NCBI RefSeq assembly: GCF_001908725.1
Contig: NZ_CP018725.1
Span: 3,348,001-3,412,000 of the forward strand
Direction of reading: 5' to 3'
Origin: Xanthomonas vesicatoria ATCC 35937
Lineage (GTDB): Bacteria > Pseudomonadota > Gammaproteobacteria > Xanthomonadales > Xanthomonadaceae
Length of the DNA stretch: 64,000 bases
The notes below the pieces were generated by a model, which was given only the letters and a program-made list of their open reading frames with translations, searched no databases and was not told where the DNA came from. The translations under genes were made by a program, and so were the position numbers. Below are positions 49,355 through 61,544 of the stretch, one piece after another. Each line of letters starts with the position of its first letter. Positions within the stretch are counted from its first letter, which is position 1.

Positions 49355-51463
49355 TTACGAGCGGTCGGCCACCGGTGTGTCCTTGACCAGTGCCAGATCG
49401 TCGACGCTGACATCTTCGGTGTAGTCGAGCCAGGCGCGGATTTCCAGATCTTCCACCGCATGCTCCAGCCCCACCGGCATGCGGATGCGTCCTGCGGCAT
49501 CGGGCACCACCCACTGCTGGGCCAGCACCACTTTGCGTTCGGACGACACCGCTTCCACCCAGAACGCGCGGGTGGGGCGACGTTTGGCGTAGAGCTCGAG
49601 CATGTAGCGGCCGGCAGCGGTCTTGCGCGCGGACTGGGTGAGCATGATCGGCTGGCGCACGCGTGGGCGCGGGCCTTGCGGTGTGGCCTCCAGCGGCGCA
49701 TCGACGGCAATGCCGCGGGTCAGGTCCGGGTCGCGGTAGAGCTTCATGCTTTGCCGGCGATCGACGACCAGCGCGCACCAGTCGCCATCGGCCGAGCCAT
49801 CCTCGAACGCGGTGCAGCGGTCCACATAGGCCAGCGTGCCGTTGCTGTGGGTACGGTCGAACTGACGCGAGGTGTTCTCCAGATACACCGTTTTCAGATT
49901 AGTGTCTTCGTCGTATTCGAGCAGCACCGGCGGGCGCACCTGTTGCACGCCCACCACCACATCGCCATTGCCGTTGACGCGTAGCATGCGTGTGCTCTGC
50001 CCGGTCCACAGCGTGCGTGCGAAGGCGAGGTAACGCGGGTAATCCTTGCCGCTGTCGCGGCTGGCGGCGACGCTGGCGCTGGGCGGTGCATCGCCGGCAA
50101 GCAGCGAGCGACCGAAGCCCAACGTGCGCATGCCCGGCTCGAGCAATTGCAGCAACGTAGCACCGGAATCGAGCGTGCTGCCCGCGCGCGTGACCACCTG
50201 TTGCGGTGCAATGCCCCTGCCGAGGAACAACAGCAGGTTTTCACGCTTCTGCTTGGCGAGTACATCGCTGAGATCATTGGGCATCGCCAGATGATCGGAG
50301 GCGATCACGATGATGGTGTTGTTGCCGTAACGGCTGTTGCGGATACGCGCGACCAGCTCGCCGATCAGGCGGTCGCTGCATTTGATTGCGTGCAGCAGAC
50401 CGATATCGCCCAGCGCGCTGTCGTAGTGCTGTCCCTTGCACGCCAGCGGCAGGTGGCCAGCCGGGTGATGGGTGTCCATGGTCAGCGTGGTCAGCATGAA
50501 GGGCTGGCCGGCGCGCGACAGCGTCTGGAAGCTGTCCCAGGCATCGTCCAGCAACACGTCGTCGTGCACGCCCCAGGCGGAAAAGTGCTTGGGCGCTACG
50601 CCTTTGTCGCGGAAGTGCTGTACGTCGTGGACCACATCGAAGCCATGGCTGGACAGGAAGCGGCCCTTTCCGGCAAAGCTGGCGTCGGCACCGCCCACGT
50701 AATGATTGCGGTAGCCCTGATCCTTGAGATAATCGCCCAGACAGCGCGCTTCGGGCAGGAACATGCCCATGCGATCCATGCTGTTTTCATCTCCCGGCGC
50801 GGTGGTCAGCGGTACGCCGCACATCGAGGCCACCATGCCGGCGATGGTCCAGCCGCTGCCTTCGGTGGAGGTGAGGTTGCGTACGTCCACCGCTTCGGTG
50901 GCCAGCGCGCGCAGGTTGGGGGTCAGGCCGGGGAAGACCGATTCGTCGAAGTAGGTGCGCTCCAGGCTTTCGCCGTAGATCCAGACGATGTTCTTGCGTT
51001 TCTGCAGCGGTTGCTGCGGCACTAGGTATTCCGGCACCACGGTGGCGTAATCGACCGGGCGCAACTGGTAGTACAGCCGTTTGCCATCGCGATACAGCGG
51101 GCTCACCACAATGCTGATCAATAGCATCGTCAGGAACGAGGCGAACACCACACCGCCGCCGCGCAGGCGCCGGAAACGCCGCACTCGGACCAGGATGAGC
51201 GGGCTCAAGGACAGCAACAGCATGCCGATGAACACAGCGATATAGCCTGAGAAATCGCTAACGCCGGCACCATCCATGTCTGCACGCAAGTGGTAGAGCG
51301 TGGCCGCATTGATGCCGTCGCCGCTGAGCCGGTCGATCAAGCCCCAGGCGCTGAGCAGCAGCAAAAACAGACAGAGCAGGCCGGCCTTGAGCCACGCCAG
51401 ACGGGGCGAAGCGACCAACAGCCACAGCAACAGCAACAACGAAACCAACAACATCCAATGCAT
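49355..51463 (-). CDS. opgB: OpgB-like phosphoglycerol transferase (sulfatase superfamily)
   Basis: The 702-residue protein begins with about four membrane helices (MLLVSLLLLLWLLV onward), then a large extracytoplasmic sulfatase-type domain. The metal and nucleophile region shows WIYGESLERT, LTSTEGSGWT with the catalytic threonine, and the metal site ASDHLAMP. This is the layout of OpgB/MdoB and LtaS. OpgB moves phosphoglycerol onto periplasmic glucans, which fits a plant-associated Gram-negative. The last 170 residues form an extra beta-rich domain that I do not recognise. The start at 51463 places the first helix at the N-terminus. Confidence 0.82.
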   Translation of the reverse strand: MHWMLLVSLLLLLWLLVASPRLAWLKAGLLCLFLLLLSAWGLIDRLSGDGINAATLYHLRADMDGAGVSDFSGYIAVFIGMLLLSLSPLILVRVRRFRRLRGGGVVFASFLTMLLISIVVSPLYRDGKRLYYQLRPVDYATVVPEYLVPQQPLQKRKNIVWIYGESLERTYFDESVFPGLTPNLRALATEAVDVRNLTSTEGSGWTIAGMVASMCGVPLTTAPGDENSMDRMGMFLPEARCLGDYLKDQGYRNHYVGGADASFAGKGRFLSSHGFDVVHDVQHFRDKGVAPKHFSAWGVHDDVLLDDAWDSFQTLSRAGQPFMLTTLTMDTHHPAGHLPLACKGQHYDSALGDIGLLHAIKCSDRLIGELVARIRNSRYGNNTIIVIASDHLAMPNDLSDVLAKQKRENLLLFLGRGIAPQQVVTRAGSTLDSGATLLQLLEPGMRTLGFGRSLLAGDAPPSASVAASRDSGKDYPRYLAFARTLWTGQSTRMLRVNGNGDVVVGVQQVRPPVLLEYDEDTNLKTVYLENTSRQFDRTHSNGTLAYVDRCTAFEDGSADGDWCALVVDRRQSMKLYRDPDLTRGIAVDAPLEATPQGPRPRVRQPIMLTQSARKTAAGRYMLELYAKRRPTRAFWVEAVSSERKVVLAQQWVVPDAAGRIRMPVGLEHAVEDLEIRAWLDYTEDVSVDDLALVKDTPVADRS

Positions 51464-52207
51464 GCGCAGCGTCCGTGGGGGAATGGTGCGAGCGCGTACC
51501 GGACGCCTTGCTCGCCATGTCCTGTGCGTCACCTGCAATGTGACACCCGGATGACGAACTATGCCGCGCTGAAGCTGACTGAAATGTTTGTTGCGTTGGG
51601 GTATGGGCTTGATGCGTGTTCGATGCGGGTGTGTCCGCGCGCATGCGGTGTTGCTTGGGATCGCTGCGGGGGGGGGGCGTGCGTGGTGATCCAGGCCATT
51701 GGCAGTGAGCGCTGGCAGGGCGAGGTGCAATGCGCTGTGCATAATATTTCTGCCGTGCGTGGGCATGGCCGGCGGCCGATGATCGAGATCGCGTGCTGTG
51801 TCGGGTTCGGTTTTTACCAGTCGGCGCGATGGGTTGCATCGCTAGCGAAGTGCGTGCGGCTGTACGCGCCTCTGAGGGTGTGTGGCAGTTGTGTCATGCG
51901 GTCGATGCATTGCTGAGCGGCTTCGCCCCGTACCCTCACCCCAACCCCTCTCCCGTGGGGAGAGGGGCTTCCGTGTTCGAGGTCTTCGTTGCTGCGTTCA
52001 CGACACCCATGAGGGCATGCGTCCGTTGGTGTCGATCATGCGGACTGGACCTACTCAGCCGACGTAATCGCCAACATTCAGTCACCAACATCCATCTCCA
52101 GCCACCGAGATCGCCTAGCAGCGTTCGTCCATGTGCGTCCGTCCTGGCTCGTCTGCACTCAATCAGTGCGGCTAACGTCTGCCAGTAGCTAGCATCGCCG
52201 CCGCAAG
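51464..52207. other. Long intergenic stretch with a G10 tract and a GC hairpin
   Basis: About 740 bases hold no supported gene. A run of ten G lies at 51668-51677, about 200 bases upstream of the opgB-like gene. A hairpin CCCCTCTCCC/GGGAGAGGGG (51945-51967) follows CCCTCACCCCAA, a sequence type often repeated in Xanthomonas genomes. Confidence 0.5.
51945..51967. repeat. CCCCTCTCCC hairpin repeat
   Basis: Ten-base perfect arms around a GTG loop. I recognise the surrounding CCCTCACCCCAACCCCTC text as a common xanthomonad intergenic repeat, from general knowledge rather than comparison here. Confidence 0.5.
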
Positions 52208-53926
52208 CTAGCGGTGCCCGCGCTCTTCGCGTGCACGCACGCGGCGGTCGAACAGCAGCGCACTAAGCACGATGCCCAGACCCAAAAAGACGCCGAGCAG
52301 GAACAACACCATCGCGATTGCCGGGTAGCCCCACAGTTTCAGGCCGGTTTCGATGCGCATCATCTGTGCCGAGGCCATGATCAGCGCAGCGGTGACGATA
52401 CCGGCCGCAACCCGGTTGGCGATCTTCTGCAGGCTTTCCATCAGATGCGATTCTTCCAGCCCGGTGACGCGCATCTGCAGGCGGTTCTCTGCGGCCAACG
52501 ACAGGATCTCGGACATGCGGCGCGGGCCTTCGCGCACTAGATGCTGCAGTTCCATCGCTTCGCTGGCCAGATTGGCAGCAGACAGCGACTTTTTCAGTCG
52601 CGCGCGCATGACATGCTGCAGGTGACGTTCAACGATGCGCCGCGTATCCAGGCTGGGCGACAACGCGCGGGAGACGCCTTCCAGATTCAGCAGGGTCTTG
52701 CCGAGCAGGCTCAGTTCCGGCGGCGTGCGCAACCCATTGGCGGTGGCGATGCGCACCAGATCCAGCACCACGCGGCCTTCAGAGGTGGTGTCGTGCGCCG
52801 CGTAGCGCGCGATCATCTGCCCGGTTTCGCGCTGGTATCGGTCTTCGTCGTAATCCTCCAGCCGCGTACTGAGCGCGATGGTCTCTTCGGCCACTTCTTC
52901 GCCACGCCCGTCGACGGCGGCAAACAATAACTTCAGCAACCGCTCGCGCAGCCGCGGTGGCACATGCGCCACCATGCCCAGGTCGAAGATCGCCAGCCGC
53001 CCGTCCTGCAGCACACGCAAGTTGCCCGGATGCGGGTCGGCATGGATTTCGCCATGCACGAACATTTGATCCAGATAGCCCTTGACCAGCTCCGCAGCCA
53101 GGTTATCCATCGGCTGCTCGGTGCGACGCAGGCCGGAGATCTTATCCACGCGCACGCCTTCGGCCAGCTGCATGGTTAGCACCTTGCGGCTGCTCAGATC
53201 CCAGATCGGTTGCGGCACCCACAGCAACGGAAACGGCTTGAGGTGCTTGCCAAAGCGCACCAGCGTTTCGGCTTCGTCTTCGTAATTGAGTTCGGCGCGC
53301 AGGGTCTTGCCGAACTCGCCCAACCAGTCCGCAAAACGCACGCGACGACCGATGCCGGTGAGCCGGTCGGCGGCGGTGGCAAAGCTCCTGAGCACGTCCA
53401 GATCCGACCGTACCTGCGCGGCGACTTCGGGCTTTTGCACCTTGATCGCTACCGGCGTGCCGTCGCGCAATGCGGCGCGGTGCACCTGCGCCAGCGAGGC
53501 GCACCCCAGCGGCACCGGGTCGAAGAACGAGAAGGCCTTGTTGACCGATACGCCGAGTTCTTCCTCGATGATCTGGCGGATGCGCTCCACCGGCACCGAG
53601 CTGGTGTTCTCCTGCATGCGCTCCAGCGCGGTGGCGAACTCCGGCGGCACGATGTCCGGGCGCGTGGACAACATCTGACCCAATTTGACGAAGGTGGGGC
53701 CAAGCGATTCCAGGTCGGAGACAAACTGGTCCGGTGTGCCTTCGGCAGGTACCTCGTACTCGTTGATGGCGGCCGGATCCAGATTCATGCCGGCAAATAC
53801 ACCCGACCCGCGATACCGCAGCAGCAGGCGCAGGATCTGCGTGCGCCGGCTCATGCCACCCACCACGGCGTGGTCGGCCGCGTGCGCGGCAGTGGCCGGG
53901 GTGCGGTGCGGGTCATTCGGACTCAA
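52208..53926 (-). CDS. AarF/ABC1/UbiB-family kinase-like protein
   Basis: The 572-residue protein shows the UbiB-type hallmarks: the KxGQ motif in TFVKLGQMLSTRPD, the nucleotide-binding VAIKVQKPEV, ELNYEDEAETLVRF, the catalytic loop GEIHADPHPGNL and FDLGMVA. Two hydrophobic helices at the C-terminus (IVTAALIMASAQMM and AMVLFLLGVFLGLGIVL) anchor it in the membrane. UbiB proteins support ubiquinone biosynthesis; whether this is the primary ubiB or a paralogue is unclear, because no other ubi genes adjoin it. Confidence 0.87.
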   Translation of the reverse strand: MSPNDPHRTPATAAHAADHAVVGGMSRRTQILRLLLRYRGSGVFAGMNLDPAAINEYEVPAEGTPDQFVSDLESLGPTFVKLGQMLSTRPDIVPPEFATALERMQENTSSVPVERIRQIIEEELGVSVNKAFSFFDPVPLGCASLAQVHRAALRDGTPVAIKVQKPEVAAQVRSDLDVLRSFATAADRLTGIGRRVRFADWLGEFGKTLRAELNYEDEAETLVRFGKHLKPFPLLWVPQPIWDLSSRKVLTMQLAEGVRVDKISGLRRTEQPMDNLAAELVKGYLDQMFVHGEIHADPHPGNLRVLQDGRLAIFDLGMVAHVPPRLRERLLKLLFAAVDGRGEEVAEETIALSTRLEDYDEDRYQRETGQMIARYAAHDTTSEGRVVLDLVRIATANGLRTPPELSLLGKTLLNLEGVSRALSPSLDTRRIVERHLQHVMRARLKKSLSAANLASEAMELQHLVREGPRRMSEILSLAAENRLQMRVTGLEESHLMESLQKIANRVAAGIVTAALIMASAQMMRIETGLKLWGYPAIAMVLFLLGVFLGLGIVLSALLFDRRVRAREERGHR

Positions 53927-54186
53927 GGCCTTCTCCGGGGCGTCATGCGAGCGATGAGTGTGGCCAGCGCCGGGTCGTCAGCCGGTGAACCCGGGCGCGC
54001 GGTTCCAGTGTTGCGAGCGCTGCCGGTGCCAATGCTGGCGCATGTCCGGCCAGGGGCGGCAATGGCGGCAATCGCCCGGCAACAGCGCCCAACGACCGCG
54101 CATTGGCGGGGCCATCACCCCATCCGGGCGCGGGATCGGCGAGAATTCACATTCACCCCCGCACGACCACCACGAAGGACCTCCGC

Positions 54187-55128
<942 letters not shown>

Positions 55129-55615
55129 GGGCTGGCTGCATTGCCGATAAGGCGGTGGCACCTGCGATGCTGGTGTCCGACCCTGCGGTGACGATGGGGC
55201 CGAAGAGGTGAGTTGGCTCAGTTCGCGGCGCGGTGGTGATCCTGATCGCCACGTTTCATTCCCGACGGTGACAGTTTGGCTTCGTCCGTGGTGCGTAGGC
55301 GCGTAAGCAGTGCGCTATGCATTCCTCCCTGGGGCAAGACGTGCTGCGGGCTGGCATCTGCAGGCGGTAGCGACATGCAGCCGGGATCAACCAACCTGGT
55401 TGCGGTGGTCTGTCGCATTCGATCAAGGCTGACCCTTGGCGGCGGTAGCGCTGTGTGGTCTGGCCCAGCTGATACGTCCAGCGCACACAGGTCACCGGCT
55501 GTCGCTCACGTCACTCAGGGCTTGGCCCGATCCCGTGAGCGATGGCTCGACCGGGCCTGCAACCTGCGCGTCCTCCCAACTGCCCGCGCTGTCGAGGGAT
55601 CGCCAGCGCTTGTGA
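55129..55615. other. Intergenic stretch between convergent genes
   Basis: About 490 bases without a supported gene or clear terminator. Confidence 0.35.
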
Positions 55616-57244
55616 CTAATCGGCGCTGATCACCCGATTCTTGCCCGCGGCCTTGGCGTCGTACATGGCGCGGTCGGCGCGGCGGACCAGCTCGTCCTGG
55701 GTCTCGTCGGTGTGGCGTAGCGCCACGCCGGCGCTGAAGCTGATGAAGATCCGCACGTCCTCGTGCAGCAAGGAGCGCTGCGCCAGGGCGCGCTGCAGGC
55801 GGATGACCGCCGCGCTGGCTTCGAAGATGGTCGAGTCTGGCAGCAGCAATACGAATTCTTCGCCGCCGAAGCGGGCAATGGCGTCGGTCGTGCGCAGGAC
55901 CGCCTTGGCGACCTCGACGGTATGGCGCAGCGCGGCGTCGCCACCGGCGTGGCCGTGGGCCTCGTTAAGGCGGCGGAAGTCGTCCAGGTCCAGCATCGCC
56001 ACGCACAGCGGCTGGCCGCCGCGCTGGGTGCGTACCGCTTCGCGCTGGAACAGTTCTTCGAAGCCGCGCCGGTTGAGCGCGCCAGTAAGCTGGTCTTCGC
56101 GGACCAGCCCGGCCACCGCGTTGAGCTCCTGTTCGAGCGAGGCGATGCGTTGTTCGGCGTCTTCGACCTGGCGGCGTGCCGACAGCAGCTCGTCGCGTGC
56201 TGCCAGCGCCTGCGCCTGGACCCCAGCGGTGTCCTGCAGCACCTCCTGCAGCAGGCGATTGAGATCGGGAATGCTGCGAGCGTCGCCGATCGCCTGCGAA
56301 TAGCCGGCAACGCGGTCGTGGTACTCGCCGGTACTGGTGGCCATGCCGTCGAGCCGGTCGACGAAGGACACCATCATCTCGCGCATGGCGGTCTTGGAAT
56401 CGGCGATGCCCTGCTTGAGCAGGCCCTGCTTGTAGATCACCTCGCGTAGGGTGCCGCGTGCCTGCTCGATCGATTCCACGTCCAACGGCCCGGCCAACAG
56501 CTGCCGCACGACCGAGATCTGGCCCTGCAACCAGCTGCGATCGTCGAGGAGTTCGCCGACGTTCTCCAATAATAGGTCGAACAAGCCGAGCAGCAGATTT
56601 TGCTGTTCGCTGGCATCCTCGGCACGCAGACCGATCTGGTGGCTCAGCTCGCGCAGCCGCTGCTCCAGCGTGATCAGCTCATGCCCCGGCCGCCAATGGC
56701 GCAGTGCCGATGCCAGGGTCTGGGCTTCTTCGGCCAGCTCGGGGCTGCGTTGCAGCAGGGTGGCCAGGGCATTGCCCAGCGCATGCCGCAACAGGTCGCG
56801 CAGCTGTTCGGCTTCGGTGCGGCCTTCGGCGATCGAGTCGCCGATATCGATGGTGCGGATGTATTTGTCGATCAGCTGGCGCAGCGTGCGGCCGTAGCCT
56901 GGCCAGTCGCCGGCGGCATAGGCCGCGCTCAGGCGCACGCCCATGTCGCCGAGCTCGCCATGCAGGCTGGCGATGCCTTCGGCGAACGCCAGCAACAGCG
57001 CTTCGGGATGCGCAGCGTGCGAGAACAGGCGCATCAGCAGCGCCGTGGCTGCCGCCGGGTCGTGCGCGCCGGACTTGGCCTTGGCGGGAACCAGCTGATG
57101 GGCCGCCAGGCCCTGCACGGCATGCGCGCTGTCGCGCACGCTTGGCAGCGCGGCGGCGGGGCGTGCGGTGTCCGTGCCGCCCCAGGGCAGCAGACGGCGC
57201 AGCCCGCCACGCGGGCGGCTTGGAAGTTCAGGCTGGTCGGCCAT
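55616..57244 (-). CDS. Diguanylate cyclase (GGDEF) with long helical N-terminus
   Basis: The 542-residue cytoplasmic protein ends in a GGDEF domain (about residues 375-540). The active motif reads GGEEF in ARFGGEEFVLLLP, with DLDDFRRLNEAHGHAGGD and the inhibitory-site RxxD (RTTD) five residues ahead, so it should make cyclic di-GMP and show product inhibition. The N-terminal 340 residues are predicted to be helical (RLRELSHQIGLRAEDASEQQ) and a coiled coil (ARRQVEDAEQRIASLEQELN) leads into the domain. No known sensor domain is recognised. Confidence 0.9.
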   Translation of the reverse strand: MADQPELPSRPRGGLRRLLPWGGTDTARPAAALPSVRDSAHAVQGLAAHQLVPAKAKSGAHDPAAATALLMRLFSHAAHPEALLLAFAEGIASLHGELGDMGVRLSAAYAAGDWPGYGRTLRQLIDKYIRTIDIGDSIAEGRTEAEQLRDLLRHALGNALATLLQRSPELAEEAQTLASALRHWRPGHELITLEQRLRELSHQIGLRAEDASEQQNLLLGLFDLLLENVGELLDDRSWLQGQISVVRQLLAGPLDVESIEQARGTLREVIYKQGLLKQGIADSKTAMREMMVSFVDRLDGMATSTGEYHDRVAGYSQAIGDARSIPDLNRLLQEVLQDTAGVQAQALAARDELLSARRQVEDAEQRIASLEQELNAVAGLVREDQLTGALNRRGFEELFQREAVRTQRGGQPLCVAMLDLDDFRRLNEAHGHAGGDAALRHTVEVAKAVLRTTDAIARFGGEEFVLLLPDSTIFEASAAVIRLQRALAQRSLLHEDVRIFISFSAGVALRHTDETQDELVRRADRAMYDAKAAGKNRVISAD

Positions 57245-57727
57245 GCCAGGTCTCGAAAGGTCTACGTGCTTGCTGGTTATCGGCGCGCCCACAAGTGGCT
57301 TGAGCAGGCCGGACCGTAGGCTACCGTTCCAAGGCACGCATCCAATCCCCAGCCACGTGACGGCAGAGGACACGCGCGCATGCATGAACGCGTTAGGCGG
57401 ATGACGACGAACGCAGCTGCACTCTCCCACATTCGGTGCATCTCAATGCCCACGCACCGACGCGGGGATGTCATCGCACTGCAACGCCTCGCTTATGCCT
57501 GCGGACATGCGCAACCATGTGTAAAGGAATGTGGGCTGTCGCAGAAAAGTCAGCACATGTTCACGCATATTTTATTTGTACGGGGTGTAGATTCATCACC
57601 AAGGACGACGTGGAGTACGCGCGTTGGCCCCGCTCCTCATTCGTAGCATGTCGTCTGGCTATATCGGCAGACGATGGTTTTCGCTTCGCCGTTTTCCGTC
57701 TCCACCCACTTTACGACGGACGTTTAG
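57245..57727. other. Leader region of the glycogen operon
   Basis: About 480 bases separate the diguanylate cyclase from glgA, transcribed divergently. No gene is supported. An AT-rich patch around 57560-57595 is a plausible promoter for the glycogen operon. Confidence 0.4.
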
Positions 57728-59311
57728 ATGGTTGCCACGATGCCGTTTCATGCCACCACTGCGCGCCTAGAGCGCAGCACGATGCTCCCCACGCTGAAGA
57801 AGAGTGGGAGGCCGCGTGATGCGCGAGGGCGGTTCATTCGCCACCACGAGCGGCTGCCGGTATCGCTGGCAGATACGCGCGGTGCGTTGTTCGTGGTGTC
57901 GGAGATGGCGGACTTCATCAAGGCCGGTGGTCTGGGCGATGTGGCAGCGGCACTGCCGCGCGCGCTGCGCCATCGCTACGACGTGCGTGTGTTGATCCCG
58001 GGCTATCGCGCCGTCCTCGAGCGCGCCGGCAAAGTGGAGATCGTCGGTCGCGTGCTGGCGCATGCCGCGATGCCGGCCTGCGACATCGGCCGTATCGTGC
58101 AGTCCGATGGCCTGCCGATCTACATCCTGCTGTCCAAGGAACTGTTCGAACGCGATGGCTCGCCGTATGTGAGCACCAGCGGCTCGGAGTTCGAGGACAA
58201 CGCGATCCGCTTCGCCACCTTGTCGCATGCCGCCGCGCAGATTGCCGCCGGCCATGCCGGACTGGGCTGGAAGCCGCGCCTGCTGCACCTCAATGACTGG
58301 CCGTGTGCGCTGGCTGCCGCTTATGTGCGGTGGTCCGGCGGCACCACCCCGTGCCTGCTCACTATCCATAACCTGGCCTACCAGGGCCTGGTGCCGTATT
58401 CGATGGCGTCCGCACTGGGCATCCCGGCCGAGCGTGTGGCCGAACTGGAGTTCTACGGGCAGATGTCGTTCCTGCGCGGCGGCATCGTCAATGCCGACCA
58501 CGTCAACACCGTCAGCGTCAGCTATGCCAAGCAGATCACTGGCCCGGCGCAGGGCTGCGGGCTGGACCGGCTGCTGGCCGGCCGCGCCGCCAAGGGCGCG
58601 CTGACCGGCATCGTCAACGGCATCGACGCCAGTTGGGACCCGCGCACCGATGCTTACCTGGATTCGCACTTCAGCGTGAACCAGTGGCAGGGCCGGCAGG
58701 CCAATGCTGCCCAGGTGCGCAAGGCCTTCGGGTTGCGCGACAGCACCGGGCCGCTGTTTGCGGTGGTGTCGCGGCTGGTGCATCAAAAGGGCCTGGACCT
58801 GATCTGCGAGGTTGCCCCGCAGATCGTGGCGGCCGGTGGGCAGATCGCGGTGATCGGCGGAGGCGAGCCGGAGATCGAACAACAGGTGGCCGAGCTGACC
58901 CGCCGGTATCCCGGCCAGGTCGGAGCCTTCATCGGGTTTGAAGAAGGCCTGGCGCGGCGCATGTTCGCCGGTGCGGACTTCCTGCTGATGCCGTCGCGCT
59001 TTGAGCCGTGCGGCCTGAGCCAGATGTACGCGCAGCGTTTTGGCTGCCTGCCGATCGCGCATGCCACCGGCGGGCTGATCGACACCGTGGACGATGGCGT
59101 CACCGGCTTCCTGTTCCAGCAGGCCAGCGTTGAAGCCTTGCGCCGCTGCCTTGAACGCGCCTTCCGCACCTTCCGTCTGCCCAGCTTGCTGTCGGCGATG
59201 CGCCGTGCGGCCATGCTGCGGCCCAGCGGTTGGGATGTAGCCGGCAAGAAGTATCTCTCCCTCTACGAACGCACCGCCGCAACCGCACCTGCGCTTGCGA
59301 CGGTGTCATGA
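57728..59311 (+). CDS. glgA: Glycogen synthase
   Basis: GlgA extends alpha-1,4-glucan chains from ADP-glucose. The 527-residue GT5 protein has the nucleotide-sugar motif [14 protein letters not shown] and the C-terminal E-x7-E region in [18 protein letters not shown]. Compared with the usual 480 residues it carries about 50 extra N-terminal residues, basic in nature; internal starts such as ATG 57782 would remove part of this. Its stop overlaps the start of glgB by four bases (ATGA). Confidence 0.93.
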   Translation: MVATMPFHATTARLERSTMLPTLKKSGRPRDARGRFIRHHERLPVSLADTRGALFVVSEMADFIKAGGLGDVAAALPRALRHRYDVRVLIPGYRAVLERAGKVEIVGRVLAHAAMPACDIGRIVQSDGLPIYILLSKELFERDGSPYVSTSGSEFEDNAIRFATLSHAAAQIAAGHAGLGWKPRLLHLNDWPCALAAAYVRWSGGTTPCLLTIHNLAYQGLVPYSMASALGIPAERVAELEFYGQMSFLRGGIVNADHVNTVSVSYAKQITGPAQGCGLDRLLAGRAAKGALTGIVNGIDASWDPRTDAYLDSHFSVNQWQGRQANAAQVRKAFGLRDSTGPLFAVVSRLVHQKGLDLICEVAPQIVAAGGQIAVIGGGEPEIEQQVAELTRRYPGQVGAFIGFEEGLARRMFAGADFLLMPSRFEPCGLSQMYAQRFGCLPIAHATGGLIDTVDDGVTGFLFQQASVEALRRCLERAFRTFRLPSLLSAMRRAAMLRPSGWDVAGKKYLSLYERTAATAPALATVS

Positions 59312-61542
59312 GCGAACGGTTGGGCGTGCCAGGGCAGGAAACGGAAGGCGAGGGTGTGACCACGGAAGGAACCTCTGACATCGCGCTTGCCTTGCAGGCG
59401 CTGGCCGACGGGGCGCCCACCGACGCGTTCGCGGTGCTGGGCCCGCACCTGCAGGCTGATGGCCGTTGCCGCGTTCGGGTGCTGGCACCCGGCGCCGAGG
59501 CGATGGGTCTGATCGATGCCCGCGGCAAATTGCTGGCGCGCATGCAGGCCGGCGCGGTCGATGGCGTGTTCGAAGGCGAGCTGGCGGTCAATGGCCCCTA
59601 TCGGCTGCGCATTGTGTGGCCGGACGTGGTACAGGAAATCGAAGACCCCTACGCGTTTGCTCCGACGCTGGACGAATCGTTGCTGCTGCAGATCGCCGCC
59701 GGCGACGGGCAGGCATTGCGCAGTGCGTTGGGCCCACAGCACCTGCGCTGCGGTGATGTGCCCGGCGTGCGCTTTGCGGTCTGGGCGCCGCATGCCCAGC
59801 GCGTGGCGGTGGTGGGCGACTTCAATGGCTGGGAGGCACGGCGGCATCCGATGCGCCGGCGTAACGGCGGCTTCTGGGAGCTGTTCCTGCCGCGCGTGGA
59901 AGCCGGCGCCCGCTACAAATATGCCGTTACCGCTGCCGATGGCCGCGTGCTGCTCAAGGCCGACCCGGTCGCGCGCCAGAGCGAGCTGCCGCCGGCCACT
60001 GCCTCGGTGGTGCCCGGCGGCGCCGCGTTTGCATGGGCCGATGCGCAGTGGATGGCCAGGCGTGCGGTGCAAACGCTGCCGGCGCCGATGTCCATCTACG
60101 AGGTGCACGCCGCCTCGTGGCGCCGCGATGACCACAACCAGCCGCTGGACTGGATCAGTCTGGCAGAGCAGCTGATCCCCTACGTGCAGGAGCTGGGCTT
60201 CACCCATATCGAGCTACTGCCGATCACCGAGCATCCGTTTGGCGGCTCGTGGGGTTACCAGCCGCTAGGCCTGTATGCCCCCACCGCGCGGCACGGCAGC
60301 CCGGACGGTTTTGCGCAGTTCGTCGATGCCTGCCATCGCGCCGGCATCGGCGTGATCCTGGATTGGGTCAGCGCGCACTTCCCCGATGATGCGCACGGCC
60401 TGGCGCAGTTCGATGGCGCCGCACTGTACGAGCATGCCGACCCGCGCGAAGGCATGCATCGCGACTGGAATACGCTGATCTACAACTACGGCCGCCCGGA
60501 AGTGACCGCCTACCTGTTGGGCAGCGCACTGGAGTGGATCGACCATTACCACCTCGACGGCCTGCGCGTGGATGCGGTGGCCTCGATGCTGTACCGCGAC
60601 TACGGCCGTGCCGAGGGCGAGTGGGTGCCCAACGCGCATGGCGGCCGCGAGAATCTGGAGGCAGTGGCGTTCTTGCGTCAGCTCAATCGCGAGATCGCCA
60701 CGCGCCATCCGGGCGTGCTGACCATCGCCGAAGAGTCCACCGCCTGGCCTGGCGTGACCGCACCGATCAGCGATGGCGGGCTGGGCTTCACGCACAAATG
60801 GAACATGGGCTGGATGCACGACACGCTGAGCTACACGCAGCGCGATCCTGCCGAACGTGCGCAGCACCACAGCCAGCTCACCTTCGGCCTGGTGTACGCG
60901 TTCTCCGAGCGCTTCGTGCTGCCGCTCTCGCACGATGAAGTGGTGCACGGTACCGGCGGCCTGTTGGGCCAGATGCCGGGCGACGACTGGCGTCGCTTCG
61001 CCAACCTGCGCGCCTACCTGGCGCTGATGTGGGCGCATCCGGGCGACAAACTGGTGTTCATGGGCGCCGAATTCGGCCAATGGCGCGACTGGAATCACGA
61101 TCAGTCGCTGGACTGGCATCTGCTCGACGGGCCGCCGCATCGCGGCGTGCAGCAATTGGTGGGCGATCTCAACGCCACCTTGCGCCGCGTGCCGGCACTG
61201 TATCGCGGTGCGCATCGTGCCGAAGGCTTCGACTGGAGCGTGGCCGACGACGCACGCAACAGCGTGCTGGCCTTTATCCGTCACGATCCCGAAGGCGGTG
61301 CGCCGCCCTTGCTGGCAGTGAGCAACCTCACCCCGCAACCGCTTCACGACTACCGCGTGGGGGTGCCGCGTGCCGGCATCTGGCGCGAAATCCTCAACAC
61401 CGACAGTGCCCACTACGGCGGCAGCAACCTCGGCAACAGCGGTCCTCTTGCGACCGAGCCGATGGGCATGCACGGGCATACGCAACGTTTGCGCCTGACC
61501 CTGCCGCCGCTGGCCACGATCTACCTGCAAGCGGAGAAATAA
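59308..61542 (+). CDS. glgB: 1,4-alpha-glucan branching enzyme
   Basis: GlgB adds alpha-1,6 branches. The 744-residue protein has the N-terminal double beta domain ([23 protein letters not shown]) and a GH13 barrel. The nucleophile is in [10 protein letters not shown], the acid in LTIAEEST, and the third aspartate in LSHDEVVHG. Length is normal (E. coli 728). It overlaps glgA by four bases and treZ starts two bases after it. Confidence 0.96.
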   Translation: MSERLGVPGQETEGEGVTTEGTSDIALALQALADGAPTDAFAVLGPHLQADGRCRVRVLAPGAEAMGLIDARGKLLARMQAGAVDGVFEGELAVNGPYRLRIVWPDVVQEIEDPYAFAPTLDESLLLQIAAGDGQALRSALGPQHLRCGDVPGVRFAVWAPHAQRVAVVGDFNGWEARRHPMRRRNGGFWELFLPRVEAGARYKYAVTAADGRVLLKADPVARQSELPPATASVVPGGAAFAWADAQWMARRAVQTLPAPMSIYEVHAASWRRDDHNQPLDWISLAEQLIPYVQELGFTHIELLPITEHPFGGSWGYQPLGLYAPTARHGSPDGFAQFVDACHRAGIGVILDWVSAHFPDDAHGLAQFDGAALYEHADPREGMHRDWNTLIYNYGRPEVTAYLLGSALEWIDHYHLDGLRVDAVASMLYRDYGRAEGEWVPNAHGGRENLEAVAFLRQLNREIATRHPGVLTIAEESTAWPGVTAPISDGGLGFTHKWNMGWMHDTLSYTQRDPAERAQHHSQLTFGLVYAFSERFVLPLSHDEVVHGTGGLLGQMPGDDWRRFANLRAYLALMWAHPGDKLVFMGAEFGQWRDWNHDQSLDWHLLDGPPHRGVQQLVGDLNATLRRVPALYRGAHRAEGFDWSVADDARNSVLAFIRHDPEGGAPPLLAVSNLTPQPLHDYRVGVPRAGIWREILNTDSAHYGGSNLGNSGPLATEPMGMHGHTQRLRLTLPPLATIYLQAEK

Positions 61543-61544
61543 CA

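Noticed and set aside
57380..57646. Small plus-strand frame upstream of glgA
   Set aside because: It crosses the likely promoter region, has no Shine-Dalgarno and no recognisable sequence pattern.
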